This document shows, piece by piece, positions 46,243-55,238 of a stretch of 64,000 nucleotides of DNA (its first letter is position 1; the number at the start of each line of letters is the position of its first letter). Source of the stretch: Holophagaceae bacterium (GTDB lineage: Bacteria > Acidobacteriota > Holophagae > Holophagales > Holophagaceae); assembly GCA_025363715.1 (NCBI GenBank), contig JANYLR010000098.1, positions 1-64,000 on the forward strand. The letters are read 5' to 3'. Position numbers and translations under genes: made by a program. The notes beneath the pieces are model-generated. The model was not told where the DNA came from. It did no database searches and worked only from the letters and a program-made list of their open reading frames with translations.

Positions 46243-46391
46243 CCCGTGTACCCCTTCACTAGCGAGCCGATGATCAGGTACCAGCCGTCCACCTCCCGAC
46301 TCCGCGAGCGCAGCGAGTGGGAGCGTGCCGCATACGCGGCATGCGATAGGAGGGAATGCTGGTGGACCAGCACAAGGGCCGAAAAGCTCAT
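46239..46391 (-). CDS. 50-codon frame bridging fliP and fliQ, ending in FliP tail copy
   Basis: An open frame from ATG 46391, overlapping the fliP stop by ATGA, to a stop overlapping the fliQ start by ATGA. Residues 1-33 are low-complexity (SLLSHAAYAARSHSLRSRSR) and come from the hairpin-rich spacer. Residues 34-50 (VDGWYLIIGSLVKGYTG) are identical to the FliP C-terminus. It may exist only to keep ribosomes moving from fliP to fliQ, or be incidental. No independent function is recognised. Confidence 0.4.
   Translation of the reverse strand: MSFSALVLVHQHSLLSHAAYAARSHSLRSRSREVDGWYLIIGSLVKGYTG
46241..46293. repeat. Direct repeat copy A of fliP 3' end (fliQ-proximal)
   Basis: 53 bp matching 46390-46442 at 45 positions. 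All 8 differences are synonymous in the 17 shared codons plus stop. Copy A uses the GC-rich codons typical of the genome (GGC, CTG, ATC, ATC, GGC). Confidence 0.92.
46294..46389. other. 96-bp hairpin-rich spacer between fliP tail copies
   Basis: Contains a 9-bp stem GCGTGCCGC/GCGGCATGC (46323-46331 with 46336-46344, one G-T pair, ATAC loop), a 16-bp palindrome TGCTGGTGGACCAGCA (46357-46372), and CGCGAGCGCAGCGAGTG-like sequence of the kind found in dispersed palindromic repeats. No transposase is encoded. Confidence 0.7.
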
Positions 46392-47143
46392 CCGGTGTAC
46401 CCCTTCACCAGGGAACCAATAATCAAGTACCAACCGTCCACCAGCACGAACAGCAGCACCTTGAAAGGCAGGGATATGGTCACCGGTGGGAGCATCATCA
46501 TGCCCATGCTGAGGAGGATGCTGGCCACCACCATGTCCACGATCAGGAAGGGCAGGAAGATCATGAAGCCGATCTCGAAGGCGGTCTTCAGCTCACTGAT
46601 GAGAAAGGCGGGCAACAGGCATTCCATGGGCACGTCGGCCTTGGTCCTGGGCGCCGGCGCCTTGGCGATCTTGAGGAAGAGCGACAAATCCTTCTTGCGC
46701 GTGTAGCGGAGCATGAAGACCTTCAGCGGCGCGGCGGTGCGGTCCAGAGCCTGTTCCGTGGTCAGCTCGTTCCTTTGGAGGGGCTGGAGCACCGTCGTAT
46801 TGATCTCCCTCGCCGTGGGCGCCATGATGAAGAAAGTGAGCACCAGGGAGAGGCTGATGAGCACTTGGTTCGAGGGCGTCTGCTGCTGGCCCAGCCCCTG
46901 CCGCAGGAAGTGGAGCACCACCGTGATGCGGGTGAAGCTGGTGGCGGTCATGAGGATGGTCGGGGCCAGGCTGAGGACCGTCAGGACCAGCAGGGCCTGA
47001 AGGCTTGAACTCAGGCCCGCTCCGGCGGGCGCCTTGCTGAAATCCACCGTCACCGTGGGCAGGGGCGCGGCCTGCTGGGCGCAGAGGCTCAGACCGGCCA
47101 ACAGCAGCAGGGCCGCAGGCAGCCAGCGCAGCAGGCGCTTCAA
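46388..47143 (-). CDS. fliP: Flagellar export gate protein FliP
   Basis: A 251-residue export-gate subunit with an N-terminal signal peptide (about 1-22, ending SLCAQQ) as is usual for FliP, and four membrane helices. Family motifs: TSFTRITVVLHFLRQGLG, QVLISLSLVLTFFIM, and the C-terminal FKVLLFVLVDGWYLIIGSLV. The final 17 codons are duplicated downstream (46241-46293). Its start overlaps the fliO stop by 4 bp. Confidence 0.97.
   Translation of the reverse strand: MKRLLRWLPAALLLLAGLSLCAQQAAPLPTVTVDFSKAPAGAGLSSSLQALLVLTVLSLAPTILMTATSFTRITVVLHFLRQGLGQQQTPSNQVLISLSLVLTFFIMAPTAREINTTVLQPLQRNELTTEQALDRTAAPLKVFMLRYTRKKDLSLFLKIAKAPAPRTKADVPMECLLPAFLISELKTAFEIGFMIFLPFLIVDMVVASILLSMGMMMLPPVTISLPFKVLLFVLVDGWYLIIGSLVKGYTG
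46390..46442. repeat. Direct repeat copy B, the actual end of fliP
   Basis: The partner of 46241-46293, 149 bp away in the same orientation. It is less GC-rich (GGT, TTG, ATT, ATT, GGT) than copy A or the rest of fliP, as if it came from another source. Confidence 0.92.
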
Positions 47144-47670
47144 TGGCCACCCCCGCCCTGCTTCAGGAGGGCCTCCATCTCCTTCACGGGCACGGGGCGG
47201 CCAAGGTCCACCTGGCGGGATAGCGCCTCGTCGAAGGTGCCGGGCTCACCCCGGTCACCAGGATCGAGCTTTGAAAGCAAGTGAATGCCCTGGGGCGTCA
47301 AGGCGATGAGGAAGCGCTCTCCTTCGGCGTCCAGGATGGATACGAAGCGACGGTCGCCCAGGGCCAGGGTCTCTTCCACCTTCAGCTTGCCTCCCCCGCC
47401 GCCGGGAACACGCCCCCGGCCGTATTTCTTCAGGGCCCAGAGGCTGGCGCCCGCCAGACCCAGCACCAGGACCAGGGAGCCGAAGGTCCGCAGGCCCGAG
47501 GGGGAGGACTCCTGGGCCAGCCCCTGCGTCGGTTTTCCGTCCTCGAGCGTCAAGGGAGCCTGCAGTTCCTTCTCCGCCGGGGAGGGCGGAGGCGCCGGCC
47601 GGTCAGCCCCCTGGGCCCCAAGACCCAGGCCCACCATCAAACCAAGAGAAAGCATCAACCGTCGCAGCAC
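47140..47670 (-). CDS. fliO: Flagellar biosynthesis protein FliO
   Basis: A 176-residue FliO, which helps assemble the FliP ring. GTG 47670 is chosen because GGGAG lies six bases upstream; it gives a signal peptide ([19 protein letters not shown]). A second membrane helix ([23 protein letters not shown]) precedes the cytoplasmic domain with [29 protein letters not shown] cited in part. It is the first gene of the leftward operon, and a sigma-54-like site lies about 30 bp upstream. Confidence 0.9.
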   Translation of the reverse strand: MLRRLMLSLGLMVGLGLGAQGADRPAPPPSPAEKELQAPLTLEDGKPTQGLAQESSPSGLRTFGSLVLVLGLAGASLWALKKYGRGRVPGGGGGKLKVEETLALGDRRFVSILDAEGERFLIALTPQGIHLLSKLDPGDRGEPGTFDEALSRQVDLGRPVPVKEMEALLKQGGGGH

Positions 47671-47700
47671 GACAAACTCCCGACACAGCACGGGAGTGGG

Positions 47701-47715
47701 GCGAGAGGAATGCCA
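47701..47715 (-). promoter_or_regulatory. Candidate sigma-54 promoter of the fliO operon
   Basis: Minus strand TGGCATTCCTCTCGC keeps the GG-N10-GC spacing of -24/-12 promoters (consensus TGGCAC-N5-TTGC). It would start transcription about 20 bases before the fliO GTG. Sigma-54 control of flagellar genes is common in related groups. Confidence 0.4.
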
Positions 47716-47791
47716 TTCGAGCCACCGTTGCACCGGCACCTGGCTGGGCGTAGGGTTGAACCCTCACCATGTGATGTCTCCAGGAGCTGCC

Positions 47792-48253
47792 ATGCCCACC
47801 CACCAGCTCACCGTGAATGGCCGCGTCCATCATGTCGACGCGGACCCCGCTACTCCCCTGCTCTGGATTCTGCGGGACACCCTCGGACTCACCGGAACGA
47901 AGTTTGGCTGCGGCCAGGGCGTCTGCGGATCATGCGTGGTCCACCTCGATGGCCAGGCCCAGAAGTCCTGTCAGACCAGCCTCCGGGAGGCCGCAGGGCA
48001 CAAGGTCGTGACCATCGAAGGCCTGTCGAAGGCCGGCACCCACCCGGTGCAGCACTCCTGGATCGCCGAGGACGTGGCCCAGTGCGGCTACTGCCAGCCC
48101 GGCATGATCATGACCGCCGCCGCCCTGCTCCAGCACAAGCCCCATCCCACGGATCGGGACATCGACGATGCCTTCGCCGACCATGTCTGCCGTTGCGGTA
48201 CGTACTCCCGGGTCCGCAAGGCCGTGCATCGCGCCGCGGGAGGTGTGAAATGA
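47792..48253 (+). CDS. 2Fe-2S subunit of a molybdenum hydroxylase (IorA-like)
   Basis: A 153-residue iron-sulfur subunit with both clusters of the xanthine oxidase family: plant-type [10 protein letters not shown] plus a later Cys (QKSC), and the helical-domain cluster CGYCQPG with CRCGTY. It passes electrons from the molybdopterin subunit encoded just downstream (4-bp overlap). Closest to isoquinoline 1-oxidoreductase and aldehyde oxidoreductase alpha subunits. The ATG has CAGGAG upstream. An AGGGTT-G-AACCCT palindrome at 47752-47764 may be an operator. Confidence 0.92.
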   Translation: MPTHQLTVNGRVHHVDADPATPLLWILRDTLGLTGTKFGCGQGVCGSCVVHLDGQAQKSCQTSLREAAGHKVVTIEGLSKAGTHPVQHSWIAEDVAQCGYCQPGMIMTAAALLQHKPHPTDRDIDDAFADHVCRCGTYSRVRKAVHRAAGGVK

Positions 48254-50406
48254 CCGATCGCCGCGACTTCCTGAAAGTGACCGGCGCCCTGGGGGCGGGC
48301 CTCGTGCTGGGCCTCCGCCTGGACGCCAAAGCCCTCCCGGGCAAAGTCGCCAAGACCGAGTTCCGACCCAATGCCTTTCTGGCCCTGGGACCGGATGGCC
48401 GAGTTCGCATCACCGTCCCCAAGGTCGAGATGGGCCAGGGCGTGCGCACGGCCCTGCCGATGGTGCTGGCGGAAGAAATGGACCTCGACTGGTCCAGGAT
48501 CGACGTCGTCAACGCGACGCCCGGCCCGGACTTCAAGTCCATGGGCACCGGCGGCAGCACCAGCGTAAGCACCACCTGGACGACCCTGCGCCAAGCAGGC
48601 GCCGCGGCCCGGGAGATGCTGAAGGCCGCCGCCGCTGCCCAGTGGGGCCTCGCCGTGGGGCAGTGTCACACTGAAAAGGGCTTCGTGCTGGGCCCCGGCG
48701 GCCGGAAGCTCGGCTATGGTGACCTGGCAGATGCTGCCGCCAAACAGCCTCTCCCTTCCAAGCCCCCTCTGAAGAAACCCGGGGACTTCCGACTGCTGGG
48801 GAAGCGGACGCCTCGCTTCGACGGCACCGATATCGTCACGGGCAAGGCCGTCTTCGGGCTTGATGTGCGTCGCCCCGGCCAGCGCTTCGCCGCGGTCCTG
48901 CGCTGCCCGGTGCCCGGGGGCAAGCCCAAAGCCTGGGACAAGTCCAAGGCCGAAGCTGTGCATGGTGTGAAGGCCGTGGTGGAAGTGCCCACAGGCTTGG
49001 CGGTGATCGCCGAATCCACCTGGGCCGCGTTCAAGGGCCGCGAGGCCCTGGCCGCCACCACCACCTGGGACGAGGGTGCCGCCAAGGACTTCAGCTCCGC
49101 CAGTCTGGAGACGAAGATGAGGGCCGCCCTCACCGGACCCGCCGACGAGGCCCGCAAGGTCGGTGACGCAGAGAAGGTCCTGGCCACAGCCGCCCGGTTG
49201 CTGGAAGCGGAGTACAGCTTCCCCTACCAGGCCCACGCCACCGTCGAGCCCATGAACGCCACCGCGCACATCGGCCAGGCCGGTGCCGAGCTTTGGGTCG
49301 GCAGCCAGTCGGCGAACCGGGCCCAGGACCGGGCGGCCGCGGCCCTGGGCCTCAAGCCCGAGCAGGTTCAGCTGAACGTGCCACTCATCGGGGGGGGCTT
49401 CGGACGTCGCCTCGGCACCGACTTCAGCACCGAGGCCGCCCAGGTGGCCAAGGCCGCCGGGGGCGGGCCGATCCAGGTGGTGTGGGACCGGGAGGACGAT
49501 TTCCGCCATGATCTGTTCCATCCGGCCACCCTGCACCGCATGCGGGTGGGCCTGGATGCCACCGGTGGGATTTCCGCCTGGGTCCACCGCATCGCGGGGC
49601 CCGCCATCCTCCGCTCCTGGATGGGCGGTCAGAAGTCCCCAACCCAGGCAGCGTCGGAAGCCAATGGCGCCCTGGATCTTCCCTATGGCATCCCGGCCAT
49701 CACCGTGGATTTCGGCGAGGTCGAAGCGCCGACGCCCCTGGGCTGGTGGCGTGGCATCCAGATCGTGCCCAATGTCTTCGCTCGCGAATGTTTCCTCGAT
49801 GAAGTGGCCCATGCCACCGGCATGGATCCCCTCCAGCTTCGCCTCAAGCTCCTGGGCGACCAGGGCGTGGTGAAATTCGGCGGTGAAGAAGCCGACATCC
49901 GGCGTCTCAAGAAGGTGCTGCAGGTCGCGGCCGCCAAGGCCGGCTGGGGCCGCAAGTTGCCCCCGGGCCGCGGTCTGGGCCTCGCCTGCCACGCCTACGA
50001 CGGCCGCACCTATGCGGCCCAGGTGGCGGAGGTCTCTGTGGAAAAGGGCCAGCTCCGCATTCACAAGATCACCTGCACCGTGGACTGCGGCTTCGTCGTG
50101 AATCCCCTGGGCCTCGAGGCCCAGGTGGAAGGCGGCATCGCCTTCGGCCTCTCCGCCCTGTTTTCGCAGATTACCTGGGAGAAGGGCCGCACCGTGCAGA
50201 CGGGGTACCATGATTTTCCGGTCCTTCGCCTCGCCGACATGCCCAGCGTCGAGACCCACATCGTCTCGAGCGGCGCTGATCCTTCGGGTATGGGCGAACC
50301 ACCGGTGCCCCTCGCCATCCCGGCGGTGCTGAACGCCCTGTTTGCCGCCACGGGAATCCGCGTGCGCAGCCTGCCCCTCCTTCCCCAGATGCTCCAAAAG
50401 GCCTGA
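48250..50406 (+). CDS. Molybdopterin-binding subunit of aldehyde/isoquinoline-type oxidoreductase
   Basis: A 718-residue IorB-like catalytic subunit. The N-terminus has a Tat signal ([20 protein letters not shown]), so the enzyme is exported folded with cofactor. Motifs: [36 protein letters not shown], and [17 protein letters not shown] near the C-terminus with the catalytic Glu region. It oxidises a periplasmic aldehyde or N-heterocycle; the substrate is unknown. It overlaps the 2Fe-2S gene by 4 bp. A frame extending upstream to 47281 is an artefact of GC-rich DNA. Confidence 0.92.
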   Translation: MTDRRDFLKVTGALGAGLVLGLRLDAKALPGKVAKTEFRPNAFLALGPDGRVRITVPKVEMGQGVRTALPMVLAEEMDLDWSRIDVVNATPGPDFKSMGTGGSTSVSTTWTTLRQAGAAAREMLKAAAAAQWGLAVGQCHTEKGFVLGPGGRKLGYGDLADAAAKQPLPSKPPLKKPGDFRLLGKRTPRFDGTDIVTGKAVFGLDVRRPGQRFAAVLRCPVPGGKPKAWDKSKAEAVHGVKAVVEVPTGLAVIAESTWAAFKGREALAATTTWDEGAAKDFSSASLETKMRAALTGPADEARKVGDAEKVLATAARLLEAEYSFPYQAHATVEPMNATAHIGQAGAELWVGSQSANRAQDRAAAALGLKPEQVQLNVPLIGGGFGRRLGTDFSTEAAQVAKAAGGGPIQVVWDREDDFRHDLFHPATLHRMRVGLDATGGISAWVHRIAGPAILRSWMGGQKSPTQAASEANGALDLPYGIPAITVDFGEVEAPTPLGWWRGIQIVPNVFARECFLDEVAHATGMDPLQLRLKLLGDQGVVKFGGEEADIRRLKKVLQVAAAKAGWGRKLPPGRGLGLACHAYDGRTYAAQVAEVSVEKGQLRIHKITCTVDCGFVVNPLGLEAQVEGGIAFGLSALFSQITWEKGRTVQTGYHDFPVLRLADMPSVETHIVSSGADPSGMGEPPVPLAIPAVLNALFAATGIRVRSLPLLPQMLQKA

Positions 50407-50412
50407 GTCCCC

Positions 50413-51390
50413 ATGCACAAAGAACTCCAAGACATCCTGGCGCTGCTCCGGGACCAAGAGCGGCCGCTCGCCCTGGCCACCCTCCTCCGGGTGGAGGGCT
50501 CCAGCTACCGCCGGCCTGGTTCGCGGCTGCTCACGGATGGCGAACAGGTGCTGCGGGGATCGCTCAGCGGGGGCTGCCTCGAAGGTGAGGTGCTGGCCAG
50601 GGCGAACGATGTCCTCTCCGATGGCGTGCCCCGCCTGCTCCGCTATGACCTGCGGGGCGATCTCGACCTGATCTGGGGCAGTGGCAGCGGCTGCGAAGGC
50701 GTCCTGGACATCCTGGTGGAGCGGCTCGATCCGGCGTCGCCGCCCCCTTGGCTGGCCTGGATGGACGAGGTCCTGCGCCACCGTCAGACCCTCCGCCTCG
50801 CCACCTCCCTGGGAGATGGCTTTCCGCGCCGTCGGCTGCTGGAAGGGGAATCGCCCGGTGAGGTGGAAACGGAGGAGACCATCCAGCCCCCCACATCCCT
50901 CTGGATAATCGGGGCCAGCGATGACAGCCGCCCCATGGTGCGCCTCGCCCGGGAACTCGGCTGGACCGTGGGCCTGCTGGACCATCGCCCGGCTTTCGCC
51001 CGGCCCGAGCGCTTTCCCGAGGCCAACCGGGTCCTCTCCGGTCATCCAGCACAGATGATTCCCGGACTGGCCCTGGATGGACGCAGCGCCGTGGTCCTCA
51101 TGACCCACAACTACCTGAAGGATCTGGAGGCCTTGAAGGCCCTGAGTGCTTCCCGGACCGGGTACCTGGGCCTCATGGGCAGCCGGGCCCGCTCCCGCAA
51201 GATGGTCGCGGAGCTGGCCGCCGAAGGCATCCACTGCGGGGACCGGCTCCACAGTCCGGTGGGGCTGGACCTGGGCGCCGAGGATCCTGAGACCATCGCC
51301 CTCGCCATCCTCGGTGAGATCCAGGCTACCTTCCTGGGTCGGACGGGCGGCTCGCTCCGTGCGGCGCAAACAGCCGTCTCGGCCCAATGA
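50413..51390 (+). CDS. XdhC/CoxI-family molybdenum hydroxylase maturation factor
   Basis: A 325-residue protein with the N-terminal XdhC_CoxI domain (GSSYRRPGSRLLT, GSLSGGCLEGEV) and a C-terminal Rossmann-like XdhC_C domain (LWIIGASDDSRPMVRLARELG, MTHNYLKDLEAL, YLGLMGSRARS). XdhC binds Moco, aids its sulfuration and loads it into the hydroxylase. It lies 6 bp after the catalytic subunit gene and overlaps the next gene by 4 bp, so all four genes form an operon. Confidence 0.93.
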   Translation: MHKELQDILALLRDQERPLALATLLRVEGSSYRRPGSRLLTDGEQVLRGSLSGGCLEGEVLARANDVLSDGVPRLLRYDLRGDLDLIWGSGSGCEGVLDILVERLDPASPPPWLAWMDEVLRHRQTLRLATSLGDGFPRRRLLEGESPGEVETEETIQPPTSLWIIGASDDSRPMVRLARELGWTVGLLDHRPAFARPERFPEANRVLSGHPAQMIPGLALDGRSAVVLMTHNYLKDLEALKALSASRTGYLGLMGSRARSRKMVAELAAEGIHCGDRLHSPVGLDLGAEDPETIALAILGEIQATFLGRTGGSLRAAQTAVSAQ

Positions 51391-51941
51391 CCGCCGGCCT
51401 GATCCTGGCGGCCGGGGCGGGACGGCGCATGGGCGGACCGAAGGCGCTGGTGACGGTCGATGGGGAGACCCTGTTGCGGCGCGCGGCGCAGTCCGCGCTT
51501 GAGGCGGGCTGCTCCCCCGTGGTGGCGGTGGTGGGTCTCTGGGAACCGGGGCTCGGAGATCTGGCCGTCCACAGGGTGGTGAACGGCGAAGCCAAAGAGG
51601 GCATGGCCAGCTCCATTCGCGTGGGAATCGCGGCCCTGCCGGAAGAGGTCCAGGCCGTCCTGATCCTGACCGTGGACCAGCCGGCAGTGGATGGGCCGCT
51701 GCTGAAACGATTGCTGATCCTGGCCGCGGAGGACCCACTCCGACCGGTGGCCTGCGCCTACGGCGGCACTTTGGGCATTCCGGCGGTACTGCCGCGGCGC
51801 CTCTTCCCTGACCTCCTGGCCCTGAGTGGGGACCGGGGTGCCAAGGCGATCCTGCTGCGGGAGCAGGCGGCCGCCCTGGTTTTTCCCGGTGGTGAGGCCG
51901 ATCTGGATACACCCGAAGATCTGGAACGACTCAGGCGCTGA
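51387..51941 (+). CDS. Molybdenum cofactor nucleotidyltransferase, MocA-like
   Basis: A 184-residue NTP transferase. LILAAGAGRRMGGPKALV is the signature loop of MobA/MocA proteins, and VDQPAVDGPLL carries the metal-binding Asp. Beside an XdhC gene and a hydroxylase, it is probably the MocA type that makes the cytosine dinucleotide form of Moco, as xanthine-oxidase-family enzymes often use. GMP versus CMP specificity cannot be settled from sequence alone. Its stop region overlaps the convergent HxlR gene by 11 bp. Confidence 0.88.
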   Translation: MTAGLILAAGAGRRMGGPKALVTVDGETLLRRAAQSALEAGCSPVVAVVGLWEPGLGDLAVHRVVNGEAKEGMASSIRVGIAALPEEVQAVLILTVDQPAVDGPLLKRLLILAAEDPLRPVACAYGGTLGIPAVLPRRLFPDLLALSGDRGAKAILLREQAAALVFPGGEADLDTPEDLERLRR

Positions 51942-52329
51942 GGGTGGCCTTCTTCTGGAGGTGGTCGTAGCGCTTGCGGGCCTGCTCGAGCTCCGCGAGG
52001 TGGGTCCCGGCCCATTCGCAGAGGGCGCCCATGGGTTCAATGAGGGTGTGGCCCAGCTTGGTCAGCTCGTACTCGGTGCGGGGCGGCACTTCGGGAAAGA
52101 CATGGCGAGTGACCAGGCCATCCCGCTCCAGCTTGCGCAGGGTCTGAGTGAGCATCTTCTGGCTGATGCCACCCACCTGGCGGTGCAGGTCGCCATAGCG
52201 CTGCTTCCCGCGGGAAAGCAGATAGATCAGCAGAGTGGTCCACTTGTCGGCGATGAGATCCAGGGCCTGGCGGGTGGGACACTGGGCACTGAGGACGTTG
52301 GGGGCAAGGCTGCAGGCTTTACGAACCAT
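51931..52329 (-). CDS. HxlR-family transcriptional regulator
   Basis: A 132-residue winged-helix regulator. CPTRQALDLIADKWTTLLIYLL is the HxlR signature, followed by the recognition helix region (GISQKMLTQTLRKLERDGLV) and wing (PPRTEYELTKLG). Cys6 and Cys17 lie before the first helix, where redox-sensing relatives such as YodB carry their sensor Cys. I chose ATG 52329, which has AGGA upstream, over 52380. It is divergent from the flavodoxin-like gene, the usual layout for a repressor next to its target. Confidence 0.92.
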   Translation of the reverse strand: MVRKACSLAPNVLSAQCPTRQALDLIADKWTTLLIYLLSRGKQRYGDLHRQVGGISQKMLTQTLRKLERDGLVTRHVFPEVPPRTEYELTKLGHTLIEPMGALCEWAGTHLAELEQARKRYDHLQKKATLSA

Positions 52330-52434
52330 TAGGTTCCTACCTTCCAAAATAGTGCCTACTTTCTTTTCGATTGTAAGCAACTAAATTATGGGTCACGGGC
52401 CAATCGAATGCAAGTGCTCGTAAAAGGAGGAAGC
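52330..52434. promoter_or_regulatory. Divergent control region, HxlR regulator / redox run
   Basis: A 105-bp AT-rich interval. It holds a partial palindrome TAGG-TT-CCTA (52330-52339) and related steps CCTACCTT (52336-52343) and CCTACTTT (52355-52362), possible HxlR half-sites, plus an AAAGGAGG ribosome site before 52435. Confidence 0.5.
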
Positions 52435-52986
52435 ATGACCAAGGTAGCCATCGTGTTCCACAGCGGCTTCGGCCACACCAAGGTGGTGGCCGAGCGGGTG
52501 AAGGCCGGCGCCGAATCGGTACCGGGCACCCACGCCAGCCTCATCCCAGTGGAGGAGATCGATGCCCACTGGGCTGACCTCGAGGCTGCAGATGCCATCG
52601 TCTTCGGCAGCCCCACCTACATGGGCAATGTGAGCGGCCCTTTCAAGATGTTCATGGATGCCAGTTCCAAGCCCTGGTACGAACGGAAGTGGAAGGACAA
52701 GCTGGCCGCCGGGTTCACCATCAGCGGCAGCCCCAGCGGCGACAAATTGAATACCCTGCAGTCCCTGATGATCTTCGCCATGCAGCACGGCATGGTCTGG
52801 GTCGGCATTGCGGAACTGCCCCAAAACGACGAGGGCACCAACCGCCTGGGCAGCTTCTCCGGCGTCATGGCCCAGGCGGGCCAGGTATCCCCGGACCTCG
52901 AGCCCAATCTTGAGGACCGCAAGAGCGCCGAGCGACTCGGCCAGCGCATCGCCACTGCCACGGCCCGCTGGGCCAAAGTCTCCTGA
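52435..52986 (+). CDS. Flavodoxin-like NAD(P)H:quinone reductase (WrbA type)
   Basis: A 183-residue flavodoxin-fold protein. The FMN phosphate loop is HSGFGHTKVVAE and the second FMN loop FGSPTYMGNVSGPFKMF. It resembles WrbA-like proteins that reduce quinones by two electrons without forming radicals. A very strong ribosome site (AAAGGAGG) precedes the ATG. It is divergent from the HxlR gene and heads a rightward redox run. FMN binding is expected; substrate unproven. Confidence 0.88.
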   Translation: MTKVAIVFHSGFGHTKVVAERVKAGAESVPGTHASLIPVEEIDAHWADLEAADAIVFGSPTYMGNVSGPFKMFMDASSKPWYERKWKDKLAAGFTISGSPSGDKLNTLQSLMIFAMQHGMVWVGIAELPQNDEGTNRLGSFSGVMAQAGQVSPDLEPNLEDRKSAERLGQRIATATARWAKVS

Positions 52987-53071
52987 AGCCCGGCCGGCCT
53001 TCCTTGGGGATTGTGATGACGGATATTCCTGCCAGATCCGTTAATGTGGAAGCCTGAACAGGAGTTCCCGC

Positions 53072-53389
53072 ATGTCGAATCTCATCCATCTGACCGACAA
53101 AACCTTCTCCGCAGGCATCGCCAAGGGCATCACCGTGGTGGACTTCTGGGCCCCCTGGTGCGCCCCCTGCCGTGAGATCGCCCCCGTCACCGAGGCACTT
53201 GCTGTCGAATTCCAAGGGAAGGTCACCTTCACCAAGCTCAATGTGGACGATTTCACGCCTCTCTCCGAACAGTACGAAGTCGTGAGCATGCCCACCCTGG
53301 TGATCTTCAAGGACGGGCTGCCCGTGGATCGCATCGTGGGTTCCCTGCCCATCGAGCAGATCCGAACCCGGCTCCAGCAAAATCTGTAA
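53072..53389 (+). CDS. Thioredoxin
   Basis: A 105-residue cytoplasmic thioredoxin. The active site is WCAPC (Cys30 and Cys33), with Ala in place of the usual Gly. VDFWAPWCAPCREIAP and VSMPTLVIFKDG carry the cis-Pro loop. It reduces protein disulfides and could regenerate oxidised cysteines, including those of the HxlR regulator (inference). It lies 85 bp after the flavodoxin-like gene and 27 bp before the nitroreductase gene. Confidence 0.95.
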   Translation: MSNLIHLTDKTFSAGIAKGITVVDFWAPWCAPCREIAPVTEALAVEFQGKVTFTKLNVDDFTPLSEQYEVVSMPTLVIFKDGLPVDRIVGSLPIEQIRTRLQQNL

Positions 53390-53416
53390 TCCCAACCCGA
53401 CCCATCGAGGACACCT

Positions 53417-54067
53417 ATGAGCACCATCACTGGCGAAAGCCTGCTCGAGCAGCTGAACTGGCGCTATGCCACCAAGAAGTTCGATGCCACGAAGAAAATC
53501 TCCGCCCCAGACTGGGCGGTGCTTGAACAGGCCCTGGTCCTCACGGCTTCCAGTTACGGCCTCCAGCCCTGGAAGTTCATCGTCGTCACGGACCCGGCCC
53601 TCAAGGCGAAGCTTCGCCCAGCCTCCTGGAACCAGGCCCAGGTGGAGGACTGCAGCCATCTCGTGGTCTTCACCGCGAAGCAGGACATCAGCGAAGCCGA
53701 CGTGGACCGCTTTATCGCCCGCATCGCCGAGGTGCGCGGTGGCGCCGTGGAGAGTCTCGCGGGCTACAAGGGCTTCATGGTGGGCGACCTGGTCAAGGGC
53801 GCCCGGCACGCCATCATCCAGGAGTGGGCGGCCCGCCAGACCTACATCGCCATGGGCAACCTGCTCACCTCGGCAGCCTTGCTCGGCATCGACGCCTGCC
53901 CCTTCGAAGGCATCGAGCCCGCCAAATACGACGAGATCCTGGGCCTCCAGGGCACGGGCTATGCCACCGTGGCCGCCTGCCCCCTGGGCTACCGCGCGAG
54001 CGACGACAAGTACGCCAGCGTCCCCAAGGTCCGCTTCGAGACCAAGGACGTCGTCGAGCACCGCTGA
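53417..54067 (+). CDS. Nitroreductase-family NAD(P)H oxidoreductase
   Basis: A 216-residue FMN enzyme of the NfsB/YodC class. LNWRYATKKFDATKKIS is the FMN-phosphate region and SSYGLQPWKFIVV the typical follow-on; the C-terminus has GYRASDDKYASVPKVRF. Such enzymes reduce nitroaromatics, quinones or flavins. The B. subtilis homologue yodC is under the HxlR-type repressor YodB, which supports a similar circuit here (inference). A palindromic repeat element follows the stop. Confidence 0.94.
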   Translation: MSTITGESLLEQLNWRYATKKFDATKKISAPDWAVLEQALVLTASSYGLQPWKFIVVTDPALKAKLRPASWNQAQVEDCSHLVVFTAKQDISEADVDRFIARIAEVRGGAVESLAGYKGFMVGDLVKGARHAIIQEWAARQTYIAMGNLLTSAALLGIDACPFEGIEPAKYDEILGLQGTGYATVAACPLGYRASDDKYASVPKVRFETKDVVEHR

Positions 54068-54069
54068 AA

Positions 54070-54190
54070 AAGCTGAACCACGAAGTCCACCAAGACCACG
54101 AAGGAATTTCGCCCTTCTTCGTGGTCTTCCTATCCTCCCGGCAATCGGCTCCGCCGATTCCGGGGCCAAAAAGGCGGCTCGTGGTGAATC
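54070..54190. repeat. Palindromic intergenic element, copy 1 (interrupted)
   Basis: AAGACCACGAAG (54092-54103) pairs with CTTCGTGGTCTT (54117-54128). The outer left arm ACCACGAAG (54078-54086) should continue pairing to the right, but about 50 bp (54129-54178) intervene before GTGGTGAATC (54181-54190). The intervening DNA holds its own hairpin AATCGGC-TCC-GCCGATT-type stem (54143-54149 with 54153-54159). Copy 2 at 57829-57900 has an uninterrupted right arm. Confidence 0.8.
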
Positions 54191-54231
54191 ATTTATTTTG
54201 ATTCGATCAGAATGAGGAAAAGGAGGTTCCC

Positions 54232-55221
<990 letters not shown>

Positions 55222-55238
55222 CCGGCATCTAAGGCCCC

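Noticed and set aside
47281-48249. In-frame 5' extension of the molybdopterin subunit back to 47281
   Set aside because: It runs antisense to fliO and over the 2Fe-2S gene; the Tat signal and ribosome site place the start at 48250.
48088-51912. A 1274-codon open frame on the minus strand opposite the molybdenum hydroxylase operon
   Set aside because: It lies antisense to four clearly homologous genes. Long antisense frames are expected in GC-rich DNA with strong third-position bias, and its translation is Gly/Pro/His-rich with no domain.
54143-54159. The hairpin in copy 1 of the palindromic element as a simple terminator of the nitroreductase gene
   Set aside because: It is not followed by a T-run and sits inside a larger repeat whose other copy lacks it, so a nested insert explains it better.
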